A stretch of 64,000 nucleotides of DNA from Nitrospirota bacterium (GTDB lineage Bacteria; Nitrospirota; Thermodesulfovibrionia; Thermodesulfovibrionales; Magnetobacteriaceae): contig JADFXD010000003.1 in the NCBI GenBank assembly GCA_015233725.1, forward strand, positions 1-64,000, written 5' to 3'. A model generated the notes under the pieces. The model was not told the DNA's origin, ran no database searches, and was given only the letters and a program-made list of their open reading frames with translations. Each line of letters opens with the position of its first letter. Position 1 is the first letter of the stretch. A program made the position numbers and the translations under genes. Shown here piece after piece: positions 49,397-58,679 of this stretch.

Positions 49397-52032
49397 TCTA
49401 TCCTAAACTCGCACCACTGACCGATATTTCTTACAGTAATGCTGCCTTTCATACCCTTCTCTATGATAATCCTGGCAATGTATAAACCAAGCCCTGTCCC
49501 TCTTGATTTATGTTTGGTCGTAAAATATGGGTCAAATATCTTGCTAATAATGTCCTTACTCACTCCACCACCGTTGTCCATGATAGTTATCACTATCTTG
49601 CCATTGTCAAGGTCTCTGTATGTCTTTATTTTGATGGTGCCGTTAGTAATACCACGATCTTCAAACACATCCTTAATGTTTGTCAATATGTTCAGGATGA
49701 CTTGAGAAAACTCATTAGTTAAAAGATTTGCTGTCAGTTCTTCATCAAACTCCCTATATATTATAACACCCTGAAGTTTAAATGCCCCTTTTATAAGCGA
49801 TAGCGCGTTGTTTATCTCCTCTGAGAGCCTGCATTGCGTTTTCTGTGAGGTATTCATATAATAATTTCTGAATTTGTCTATGGTGTCTGATAATCCCATC
49901 AGTTCGTTCATAATGGCCTTGATATTTTCGTTCAAATACTCATCATTCAACTCTCTTTGTAAATACGCTTCTTTTATGTCTTGCGCTAAAAGACCTATTA
50001 CAGTCAGTGGTTGTCGCCATTGATGGGCAATATTAACCAACAACTCACCCATTGCTATGTGCCTGGATTGTTCATACATTAATTGGTCTTTCTCTCTGTT
50101 CTTTTCGACTTCTTCCGACACCCTTTTCCTAAGATCAACTGTGAGTTCTCTTAATTCTTCCTCTATACGTATTTGTTCTGTTATGTCCCTTGATATTATA
50201 CACAGCATCTTACGCCCTTTATATGTAAAAGTGCTTAAACTTATCGCTACAGTAAATATTGTTCCATCCTTTTTCTTGTGTAATCTACGATTTACCCTTG
50301 CACTTCCTGTGGCCCTAGCAGTCTCTACAGCTTGTAAGGTTCTTTCAGGTTCAGCCGTTACAATCATTGTATTCCTCCCAATCATTTCTTCTTTGCTGTA
50401 CCCGTAAAGATTGCTCCAGGCATCATTGGCATCTATATACTCAAACGTCTCTGCATCAGAAAGGAATATAGCGTCATTTTCATACATAAAGAGCAGTCTG
50501 TATTTCTCCTCACTTTCCTGCAATACCTTTTCCATTGCCTTGCGTTCAGATATGTCCTCTAATAATGTCACAAAATACTTGACTGACCTATCTTCATTAC
50601 GTCTGCAATTTACCCAAAGTTTTGTATATAATATGCTGCCATCCTTTCGGACAAAGCGCTTTTCCAGCTCGTAGCCATCCATATCCCCTTTGAGTACTTG
50701 ATTGAACAAGACTAAATCAGATTCTATGTCTTCTCTATGTGTGATTTTAACCCACGTCATCTTCGTTAGTTCTTCTTTTGAATATCCGAGCATCTCACAC
50801 AGTCTATGATTTACATCTATCCACCCTTTCTCAACGGATGTTATGGCTATGCCAATGGTGCTAAAATCAAATACGGCATGTAACTGTTGCTCTCTCTCTA
50901 ATAATTCAACCTCAGCCTCTAATCTTTTCTGTGAAGCTATTAGACTTGTTGCCATCTCATTAAAAGACCTTGATAAAAACCCCACTTCGTCATCGGAAGT
51001 AATAGTATTTACTATTTTAGATGTATCACCTTCTTTTATTTTTCTTGCTGCATCTGTAAGTCTAACAATGGGAGAGGTTATTGAACGGGAGACTATATAC
51101 GATACTATCATGACTATTATCATTATGAAAACGGTAAACCATACATAGAGTTTACGTATATCAGAAAGGTGAAAAAATGCCTCGTCACTGTCTATCTTGA
51201 CTACTAATCCCCAATCTGTTTCCTTGATATACCTTGTTGTTGCTATAATGTTTTTCCCTCTATAGTCAACAGCGTTGTAGAATGTATGTTCTTTTTTCAG
51301 TAATGCCTGTGTCATAATTATTTCTGTGCTTTTTTTGGGGACTGTAGTTCTTAGAGCTGACTTTGGATCAAATCTCGGAGGGACTATAAAAAGTGCATCT
51401 CCGTTTTTATCCCTTCTTGCGATGGTAGTTTCGGCCGTTTTCCCAAATCCCTCATAAATCTTTGTTCTAACTTCAAGCGACTTATTTGTCAGCTCTATCA
51501 CCAATACGCCTAATATCCTCCCCTCATGTAGCAGAGGACATGAAAGGTAAGACAATACCTCATCTTTACTGTTGAGGGAGAAAACATCCATTGAGTAGCC
51601 ATTCTTCCCCCTGATAAAGTATTCTTCTCCTGAAAGGTCTCTGCCGTTGTATGAGGCATTTGTAGATGCAACCACCCTTCCGTCCTGGTTTAGTATAGAG
51701 ACTTCTCTAATATCCTTTATAGCTGCCTTTACTTCTGACAGAAATCCTATCATTATCTCCTGTTGCGATCTTTCACCTGTCTTCATATAGTTATCAAGCG
51801 CCACACGCATCGTAGGTCTGCTCGTTATGATATCCATCCTCTCTATATTCCGGGCTATGTAGCCTTCTACCCTGCCTTTTTGAAGATTGGCAACAGCATT
51901 TAATTTGTTGTTGACCTCTTCAATAATAATTGCCTTCGTATGATAGTACGATACAATGCTAACGGCACAGAGCGGCACTATGCACATCAGCATCAATACA
52001 ATATTGGCCTTTTTAGATATCTTCATAAGCAC
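49390..52032 (-). CDS. Cache-like/HAMP/PAS sensor histidine kinase
   Basis: Periplasmic sensor, SRSITSPIVRLTDAARKIKEGD HAMP, PAS repeats, SRHIAMGELLVNIAHQWRQPL, TGLGLYIARIII. Confidence 0.93.
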   Translation of the reverse strand: MLMKISKKANIVLMLMCIVPLCAVSIVSYYHTKAIIIEEVNNKLNAVANLQKGRVEGYIARNIERMDIITSRPTMRVALDNYMKTGERSQQEIMIGFLSEVKAAIKDIREVSILNQDGRVVASTNASYNGRDLSGEEYFIRGKNGYSMDVFSLNSKDEVLSYLSCPLLHEGRILGVLVIELTNKSLEVRTKIYEGFGKTAETTIARRDKNGDALFIVPPRFDPKSALRTTVPKKSTEIIMTQALLKKEHTFYNAVDYRGKNIIATTRYIKETDWGLVVKIDSDEAFFHLSDIRKLYVWFTVFIMIIVMIVSYIVSRSITSPIVRLTDAARKIKEGDTSKIVNTITSDDEVGFLSRSFNEMATSLIASQKRLEAEVELLEREQQLHAVFDFSTIGIAITSVEKGWIDVNHRLCEMLGYSKEELTKMTWVKITHREDIESDLVLFNQVLKGDMDGYELEKRFVRKDGSILYTKLWVNCRRNEDRSVKYFVTLLEDISERKAMEKVLQESEEKYRLLFMYENDAIFLSDAETFEYIDANDAWSNLYGYSKEEMIGRNTMIVTAEPERTLQAVETARATGSARVNRRLHKKKDGTIFTVAISLSTFTYKGRKMLCIISRDITEQIRIEEELRELTVDLRKRVSEEVEKNREKDQLMYEQSRHIAMGELLVNIAHQWRQPLTVIGLLAQDIKEAYLQRELNDEYLNENIKAIMNELMGLSDTIDKFRNYYMNTSQKTQCRLSEEINNALSLIKGAFKLQGVIIYREFDEELTANLLTNEFSQVILNILTNIKDVFEDRGITNGTIKIKTYRDLDNGKIVITIMDNGGGVSKDIISKIFDPYFTTKHKSRGTGLGLYIARIIIEKGMKGSITVRNIGQWCEFRIEI

Positions 52033-52078
52033 CTCTCTGCTTTTGTGTCATAAGCTTTAGAATCAGTTCCACATTTAC

Positions 52079-52108
52079 TAAGTACCTGCCCATAATTAAT
52101 TATATACA
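52079..52108 (-). repeat. Right copy of 30-bp perfect inverted repeat flanking the histidine kinase
   Basis: taagtacctgcccataattaattatataca. Confidence 0.97.
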
Positions 52109-52298
52109 CGCAAGAGGGAGAGAAATTTGAAAAGTTATCCTTTATAAGTCCTTTATTTTCATCTCCCTATTGTATCATGCCTATCGGGAAAAAGTGAACA
52201 CGCACGCGAGAGCTGTCTCCAGCAGTTGGACGGATTGCCGTGGAATAAGGTACACGGAGCTACGACCACAGCCCCCTCCTGTTTATTTTATGGCAGAA

Positions 52299-52490
52299 AA
52301 TTTATTTACACAAAATTATGTCGTTTTTTTGTACAATATATCCTGAGTGTCACCATATAAAGGCAGAGGGCGATATTGTGCTACAGACTGACATCAAGGG
52401 GCTCAGACCTATCCCGGACCAACCCTGTCTGATGACATTGTGACAAAGACGACAGATAGATACAGACAAATATTGGAGATTTTAACTTAG
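52299..52490 (+). pseudogene. purC remnant (upstream region plus first codons fused to last codons)
   Basis: gcgatattgtgctacagactgacatcaaggggctcag matches the purC 5' end; acctatcc...gatgacattgtgacaaagacgacagatagatacagacaaatattggagat matches the purC 3' end. Confidence 0.92.
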
Positions 52491-52498
52491 GTAATATT

Positions 52499-54223
52499 AT
52501 GGAAAAGAAACTCAACATGGTATGTGGCTGGTGCAAAAAGATAAGGGCTGATAACGTCAACTGGCAGACCGTAGAGGAGTTCTTCGCCTCCAGCGGCCTT
52601 GGCGATACAACGCACGGGATGTGTCCCGATTGCTCCGAAAAGATATTCCAAAAGAGGGTGTATCTCGAGAGCTACCAAAACATCTGTAAGGTGATCAGCT
52701 CCAGCATCTCCCTCAAGGAGGTGCTTAACCTCATCGTGACAAACGTGGTAAAGGTCATGAACGTCAAGGCATGTCTGTTGAGGCTGATAAACAAGAAGTC
52801 GAGGACCCTGGACGTTGCCGCCTACTTTGGTCTCAGCGACGAGTACGTAAACAAGGGCTCTGTCGGGATCGACAAGAGCGTAGAGGACGCCCTATCGGGT
52901 AACCCCGTGTCGGTGTACGACATAACCCTCGATGAAAACTCCAAGTACCACAAGGCGGCAGTGCATGAGGGCATCCGCAGCATCGTCTCCATCCCGCTGA
53001 GGTTTAAGGACGAAATCATTGGCGTCTTGAGGATGTACATATCGGAGCCGCGCGACTATACCGAGGAAGACCTCAAGTTCGTCTCTGCCATAGCCGAACA
53101 GGCAGCCATCGCGATAATGAACGCAACGGTCTTTGAGACCATCGTCTCTCGGGAAAAGAGATACCTGAGCCTATTTCAGGAGATATCCAAGGCGGTCAGC
53201 TCCTCGCTTAACCTCGAGGAGGTACTCAGCATGATAGTAAGAAAGATACCAGAGGCAATGCAGGTAAAGGCCGCCAATATCAAACTCGTTGACGATAAAT
53301 CAAAAAAGATAAAGCTGGCCGCCTCCTTTGGCCTCAGCGATAAGTTCCTGGCAAAGGACCCCGTCACAGAGGGTATAAATATATCAGAGGCGTTGAGCCA
53401 TCTGTACAAGCAGACCTCGTCTCTGCCCTTTCTCAAGGAACAAGACATGCACCTGCTCGATGGCCTGAGCTATGTCCCCGAGACCATCTACGACGCAACA
53501 ACAGACCCAAGGATACTAAACAAGAAAGACATGATCGATGAGGGCATAAAAAGCATCCTCACCGTCCCCATAATAGTCAGACACAAGTTGATAGGCGTCC
53601 TTAAGCTCTTTTCAGGATGGTACAGGAATTTCACGGAACAGGAGATCGATTTTGCCGCCTCACTGGCTGCCCAATGCGGTATAGCAATAGAAAACGCCAG
53701 GATGTATGAACAGAGATACGTCGAACTGACGTACCTTAAAACCCTGCAGGAGACGACAAAACTCCTGAGTAAGACAACGGATTTCCACGAAATCCTGAGA
53801 CTCATAGTGCGCAAGATACCAGAGATAACGCACACCAAGGCAACAACCATCAGGCTCATCGATCCCAATACCAAGCAGTTAGAGCTGATGGCCTCCTCCG
53901 GGCTTAGTCAGAACTACCTCGCCAGAGGGAGTGTGGTCTTTGAGGAGAGCGTAAAGTTGGCCCTCAGCGGTAAACCGGTGGCTATCTACGACGCCACAAA
54001 TGACCCACGCATCATCTATAACAAAGAGGCCGCAAAGGAAGGGATCAAGAGTATGCTTGTCGTCCCCCTGATGCTCTATGACGAGGTCATAGGCGTGCTG
54101 AGGATGCTGACAGACCAACACAGGGTCTTTACACAGCAAGAGATAGACTTTGCCATGGCCCTCGCCGAGGAGGCCGCAATCGCTATTGAAAAGACCAGAT
54201 TTCACACAAAAGCCACTACATAG
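52499..54223 (+). CDS. Multi-GAF-domain signalling protein
   Basis: Three repeats of KVxxVKAxxLRLIDxxSKxLxLxASxGLSxxYLxKGxV...EGIKSxLxVPL; N-terminal CGWCKKIR...CPDCSEKIF. Confidence 0.88.
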   Translation: MEKKLNMVCGWCKKIRADNVNWQTVEEFFASSGLGDTTHGMCPDCSEKIFQKRVYLESYQNICKVISSSISLKEVLNLIVTNVVKVMNVKACLLRLINKKSRTLDVAAYFGLSDEYVNKGSVGIDKSVEDALSGNPVSVYDITLDENSKYHKAAVHEGIRSIVSIPLRFKDEIIGVLRMYISEPRDYTEEDLKFVSAIAEQAAIAIMNATVFETIVSREKRYLSLFQEISKAVSSSLNLEEVLSMIVRKIPEAMQVKAANIKLVDDKSKKIKLAASFGLSDKFLAKDPVTEGINISEALSHLYKQTSSLPFLKEQDMHLLDGLSYVPETIYDATTDPRILNKKDMIDEGIKSILTVPIIVRHKLIGVLKLFSGWYRNFTEQEIDFAASLAAQCGIAIENARMYEQRYVELTYLKTLQETTKLLSKTTDFHEILRLIVRKIPEITHTKATTIRLIDPNTKQLELMASSGLSQNYLARGSVVFEESVKLALSGKPVAIYDATNDPRIIYNKEAAKEGIKSMLVVPLMLYDEVIGVLRMLTDQHRVFTQQEIDFAMALAEEAAIAIEKTRFHTKATT

Positions 54224-54234
54224 GAATAACCACA

Positions 54235-55101
54235 ATGCCAACCCTGACAGCACTCAACAAAATAACCGCATACCTGAAAATGATAAAGTTCTCCCACAGC
54301 ATATTTGCCCTACCCTTTGCCTTTACCGCGGCCATATTAGCAGCCAATGGGTTGCCGTCCTTAAGGCAGGGGCTGTGGATAGCCGTTGCTATGGTTGGCG
54401 CACGTTCGGCGGCTATGGGACTCAACAGAGTCGTCGATAGAAAGATAGACGCCCTCAATCCACGCACCAGCGCCCGCGAGCTGCCCACTGGCGCTATAAG
54501 CGTCACGGATGCCAGGCTGTTTGTTGCTTTATCGACGATGGTGTTTGTCGCTGCGGCGTACATGCTAAACCCTCTATGCCTTAAGCTATCGCCACTGGCC
54601 ATAGGGATCATCTTTTTCTACTCATACACAAAGAGGTTTACGTGGGTGTGTCACCTCGTCCTTGGGGTGGCCATTGCGCTGGCGCCTCTGGGGGCGTGGA
54701 TTGCAATCAGGGGGGAGTTGTCGTATCAGATACTGCCTCTGGTTGTTGCGGTTGTCTTCTGGCTTGCCGGGTTTGATACCATCTATGGACTACAGGATAT
54801 AGACTTCGATAAGTCTCACGGCCTATACTCCATCCCTCAGCGCTTTGGCGTGCACAGGGCATTGATCATTGCCAGGGGCTTTCATGTGGTCTCGTGCCTG
54901 TTGCTGGCGCTCACGGGTGTTGTCTTTCACCTGGGGGTTGTTTACTATGCGGGGCTGGTTGCCGTGGCCCTGTTCTTCTGGTACGAGCACGCCATCATAA
55001 GCAGGGATGACTTAACCAGGATCAATATAGCCTTCTTTAACGCAAACGGCTACATAAGTCTGACCGTCTTTGTCTTTGTCCTGATAGAAAAATCCTTGTA
55101 A
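54235..55101 (+). CDS. ubiA: UbiA-family prenyltransferase (4-hydroxybenzoate polyprenyltransferase-like)
   Basis: MIKFSHSIFALPFAF, GLNRVVDRKIDALNPRTSARELP, GFDTIYGLQDIDFDKSHGLYSIP. Confidence 0.9.
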   Translation: MPTLTALNKITAYLKMIKFSHSIFALPFAFTAAILAANGLPSLRQGLWIAVAMVGARSAAMGLNRVVDRKIDALNPRTSARELPTGAISVTDARLFVALSTMVFVAAAYMLNPLCLKLSPLAIGIIFFYSYTKRFTWVCHLVLGVAIALAPLGAWIAIRGELSYQILPLVVAVVFWLAGFDTIYGLQDIDFDKSHGLYSIPQRFGVHRALIIARGFHVVSCLLLALTGVVFHLGVVYYAGLVAVALFFWYEHAIISRDDLTRINIAFFNANGYISLTVFVFVLIEKSL

Positions 55102-55223
55102 GAAGAAAGAAAAAAAAGGGGAGCGGCGCTGCCTTCTTTACCGCTCAAGGCACGCTCCTGGTTCTTTGCCGCTCAAGGCACGCTCCTGGTTCTTTACCGC
55201 CCTCTTTTTTTCTTCTTCTCTCT
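55100..55223. repeat. Class II element with internal 28-bp tandem duplication
   Basis: ttctttaccgctcaaggcacgctcctggttctttgccgctcaaggcacgctcctggttctttaccgcc between purine and pyrimidine arms. Confidence 0.85.
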
Positions 55224-55224
55224 C

Positions 55225-56304
55225 CTATAGCAACTGCAGGGCTGCCTCTGTGACTTCCTCCGGGGTGATAGAGACCAGACATTGCACGCCTATCTTGCAG
55301 GGGGGTGTGTAGCCAAATCTCGTGCAGGGGCTACAGCTCAGACCGGCGTTTATCACCCTGTGCCTCTTGCCACGAGGGGCCCACTTGAGCTGTATCCCTG
55401 AGCCAAAGAGCGAAACCGTCGGCGTACCCACACCCACCGCTATGTGCAACAGACCAGAATCGGCGCTTATCAACACCCTCGACAACCTCAACACCGACGC
55501 ACTCTGCACGAGGGTCGTCCTGCCGGTGAGATCGATGCTCCTGCCACAGCGCTTTACGATCTCAACGGCGTCGGCCTTGTCCGAGGCTGCCCCCACGATC
55601 ACCGGGATGTAACCCCTGTCGCTGAGGTTGCTGGCGACCTTGCCGTAGTTATGCCCTCCCCACCTCCGCTCCCTCACCGAGGCGCCAGGAAAGATCGCCA
55701 CAAGCCTATCCAGTTCAACCTCCGGCAACGACAACACACCTGCAATGTCCGCATCAAGCTCGATAAATGGCGCGCCATGATCAAAGGTGAACGGTTGCCC
55801 TGTCAGGGGGGCGATCAGGTTTGCAAAGAGCACGGCCTCGTATTCGTCGTGGCTGTAAACCGCCCTGTGGTTAAAGAGCGTGCCGCGGTTGTTGGTGTCA
55901 AACCCCAGTCTGATGGGTGCCCGCGTTAAAGCCGATACGATGGCCGAAAGACAGTGCCACTGCTCCGTGTCGATCACAACGTCGTAGTGGTTGCCCAGGC
56001 ACCTGATCAAATCAATCCCTCTGTCGTAGAGGTAGGTACGGCTTACGGCGGCACTCATGACGAAGACGCCGGCATTTCTGCCCTCGCACAGGACATCGAT
56101 CGATGCCCCCGGAAGTGCCTGCTTTACATGGCTAATGCTCGGCAGCAACAGGACGGCGTCACCGATCCCTCCTGGGCGTATAAACAACACGTTTCGCATG
56201 TTCGTTGGCGACCCCTTGCGTCCCCTTGCAAGCCTGCGGGTCAGAGGCACCAGCGGTCTGCCAATTGCGGCGTCGAGCCTCTTTAAAAGCTCTGTCCTAT
56301 TCAT
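55225..56304 (-). CDS. Glycosyltransferase family 9 (ADP-heptose:LPS heptosyltransferase-like)
   Basis: VLFIRPGGIGDAVLLLPSISHVKQALP, SADSGLLHIAVGVGTPTVSLFGS. Confidence 0.88.
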   Translation of the reverse strand: MNRTELLKRLDAAIGRPLVPLTRRLARGRKGSPTNMRNVLFIRPGGIGDAVLLLPSISHVKQALPGASIDVLCEGRNAGVFVMSAAVSRTYLYDRGIDLIRCLGNHYDVVIDTEQWHCLSAIVSALTRAPIRLGFDTNNRGTLFNHRAVYSHDEYEAVLFANLIAPLTGQPFTFDHGAPFIELDADIAGVLSLPEVELDRLVAIFPGASVRERRWGGHNYGKVASNLSDRGYIPVIVGAASDKADAVEIVKRCGRSIDLTGRTTLVQSASVLRLSRVLISADSGLLHIAVGVGTPTVSLFGSGIQLKWAPRGKRHRVINAGLSCSPCTRFGYTPPCKIGVQCLVSITPEEVTEAALQLL

Positions 56305-56587
56305 AAGAAGAAGAAAAGAAGCAGTTGATTGTGATACTACCGTATCTATAACACATCGCCTGTATTATACCATAAGGGCACCATGCATAAGGCTCTTGCT
56401 ATTTTCATGCGCGGGGGCTATTTTTTTTAAAGGTTGATAAAACATCACCATAGTCAATAATTTGACACTGTGGGGGGGCTTGGCTGATAAAGTGTTTCAT
56501 TTTCTTTGTTGTTTATCTATGGGTACGTTATTTGATATAATAGAATTAAATGAGTTACGTTAAAGTTAGATAGGAGGGTTTGATTTA

Positions 56588-57100
56588 ATGGCTGATGAAG
56601 ATGATGCCGCAGGCGAGGGGACACAGGGGCCGGATAGTAAAAAGTCCAAGGCAAGTGTGAAGTTAATTATTATCGTTGTCGGTATCCTGTTAATTGTTGC
56701 TGGTGGAGGGTTTTTTGCATACACTAAGCTGATGGGTAAGAAAGATGGCGCTGGTCATGAGGGTAGCGCTGGCCACGAGGCAAGTAAGAAACAGGAGGAG
56801 GGTCCTCCTGTGCTTGTAGCGCTTGATCCCTTTGTGGTCAACCTTGTCGATAACGGGAGGTACATGAAGGTAACCATACAGGTGGAACTAGCCTCCAAGC
56901 ATGATGAGGCAAATATCAAGGACAGGGTGCCTCAGCTCAGAGACGCTATACTGTTTTTACTAAGCGGTAAGTCGTTGGAGTCGGTGTCGGGTTCTGAGGG
57001 GAAATTGCAATTGAAGGAGGAGATGTTGTTTAAGCTCAATCAGACTATCGGGAGCGAGGTTATAAAGAGCGTTTATTTTACGGATTTTGTGGTGCAATGA
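56588..57100 (+). CDS. fliL: Flagellar basal body-associated protein FliL
   Basis: Single TM then LDPFVVNLVDNGRYMKVTIQVEL; followed by fliM. Confidence 0.9.
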   Translation: MADEDDAAGEGTQGPDSKKSKASVKLIIIVVGILLIVAGGGFFAYTKLMGKKDGAGHEGSAGHEASKKQEEGPPVLVALDPFVVNLVDNGRYMKVTIQVELASKHDEANIKDRVPQLRDAILFLLSGKSLESVSGSEGKLQLKEEMLFKLNQTIGSEVIKSVYFTDFVVQ

Positions 57101-58068
57101 ATAAGATACTCTCACAAGACGAAATAGACGCACTGTTAAAGGGCGTCCAGGCAGGTGCCATTGAGACGGAAGCAGGAGCGGGCGAGGATATCGATGCAAA
57201 GATATATGACCTCACCAGTCAGGAACGCATCATCAGGGGCAGGATGCCTGGGCTTGAGATAGCCAATGAGCGCTTTGCCAGGTTTTTCAGAAACTCTATC
57301 TCAACCATTATAATGAAGTTTGTCGATGTCAACATCCACGGTGTTGAGATGATGAAGTTTAGCGAGTTTATGAAGACGCTGCCCCTGCCCTCCAGTATAA
57401 ATATATTCAAGATGGAGCCATTAAAGGGGTATTCGTTGTTTGTGATAAGCGCTCCGGCTGTCTTTGCCTTTGTGGAGTACTTTTTTGGGGCGACAACGGC
57501 GCGCAATACGAAATCGGAGGGCAGGTATTTCACTCCAATAGAGCAACGGATCATCAAAAAGGTAGTCAGCATGGTGCTGAAGGACTTTGCCCTTGCCTGG
57601 AGGGGCCTTGCCAACGTCCAACCCGAACACGTTGGCTCCGAGATGAACCCCCAGTTTGTCACCATTGTGACACCCACGGAGGTCATTATCAAGGTAGAGG
57701 TACACATAGAGGTGGAGGACTTCACCGGCAAGATGTATTTCTGCATACCATACTCGATCATAGAGCCCGTGAAGGAGAAGCTCTACTCGGGCATACAGGC
57801 CGAAAAGATGGAGATCGACCAGAGATGGATCAATCGACTCCGAGACATTCTCCTGGACTCCTATGTGGATGTCAGCGTGGAGCTGGGTAATATGGAACTC
57901 ACGGTGGAGGACTTGTTGAGTATGCGCATAGGGGATGTCATAAGCGTGGGGAAATCGTTGACGGATGAGCTGGTGCTGAAGATTGAGGGTATCCCGAAGT
58001 TTAAGTGTATCACGGGTGTCAGAAGAGGGGCTCAGGCAGTAAAGATATTAAGTATTATCAAGGATTAA
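57097..58068 (+). CDS. fliM: Flagellar motor switch protein FliM
   Basis: KILSQDEIDALLKGV, GLEIANERFARFFRNSIS. Confidence 0.96.
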   Translation: MNKILSQDEIDALLKGVQAGAIETEAGAGEDIDAKIYDLTSQERIIRGRMPGLEIANERFARFFRNSISTIIMKFVDVNIHGVEMMKFSEFMKTLPLPSSINIFKMEPLKGYSLFVISAPAVFAFVEYFFGATTARNTKSEGRYFTPIEQRIIKKVVSMVLKDFALAWRGLANVQPEHVGSEMNPQFVTIVTPTEVIIKVEVHIEVEDFTGKMYFCIPYSIIEPVKEKLYSGIQAEKMEIDQRWINRLRDILLDSYVDVSVELGNMELTVEDLLSMRIGDVISVGKSLTDELVLKIEGIPKFKCITGVRRGAQAVKILSIIKD

Positions 58069-58080
58069 GGAGGCAATTGG

Positions 58081-58398
58081 ATGGAAGCGCTTAAGGCGGA
58101 TTTTCAGGAGTTTGGCATTGGAGACAGCGAAGGAGGGATGAGGGATATAAAGTTCCTCCTTGACGTACCGCTTACTGTAACGGTAGAGATAGGCAAGACA
58201 AAGATGTTGATCAACGACCTGTTGCAGTTGGGTCAGGGCTCTGTCGTGGAGCTTGACAAGCTCGCCGGCGAGCCAATGGAGATGCTCATCAACAGCAAGG
58301 TCATCGCAAGGGGCGAGGTGGTCGTCGTCAACGAAAAGTTTGGCATAAGGCTCACGGATATCGTCAGTCCCACCGACAGACTAAAGCAGCTCAAGTGA
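58081..58398 (+). CDS. fliN: Flagellar motor switch protein FliN
   Basis: LLDVPLTVTVEIGKTKMLINDLLQLGQGSVVELDKLAGEP. Confidence 0.96.
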   Translation: MEALKADFQEFGIGDSEGGMRDIKFLLDVPLTVTVEIGKTKMLINDLLQLGQGSVVELDKLAGEPMEMLINSKVIARGEVVVVNEKFGIRLTDIVSPTDRLKQLK

Positions 58399-58679
58399 TG
58401 GATGTCCTGCTTCAGATGCTCCTGGCCCTTGGCGGCGTGGTCTTGCTTATATATGGTATCGCCTACGTACTAAAGAAAAGACAGAAGAAGGCAGGTCTTA
58501 TCAATATCCTGGATTATGTGTCTTTTGGGCCGAAAAAAGGCATCGCGGCCGTGAAGGTTGGCGCAGAGGTGTTGATCGTTGGGGTCACACCTACCGACTT
58601 CAGGCTGCTTACAACCTTAACCGGAAAAAATCCCTTAAATCTGGACGAGGAAGGCAGGTATGAACAACAACGTATTTAA
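58395..58679 (+). CDS. fliO: Flagellar biosynthetic protein FliO
   Basis: Short TM protein between fliN and fliP; FliO-like LINILDYVSFGPKKGIAAVKVGAEVLIVGV. Confidence 0.85.
   Translation: MMDVLLQMLLALGGVVLLIYGIAYVLKKRQKKAGLINILDYVSFGPKKGIAAVKVGAEVLIVGVTPTDFRLLTTLTGKNPLNLDEEGRYEQQRI

Noticed and set aside
55135-55201. Possible CRISPR or integron attC remnant
   Set aside because: Two adjacent 28-bp copies without spacers, within a hairpin element; better explained as local duplication.
56460-56545. Sigma54 or sigma28 promoter for the fli operon
   Set aside because: No convincing TGGCAC-N5-TTGC or TAAAGTTT-N11-GCCGATAA match; only a TATAAT-like hexamer is seen.
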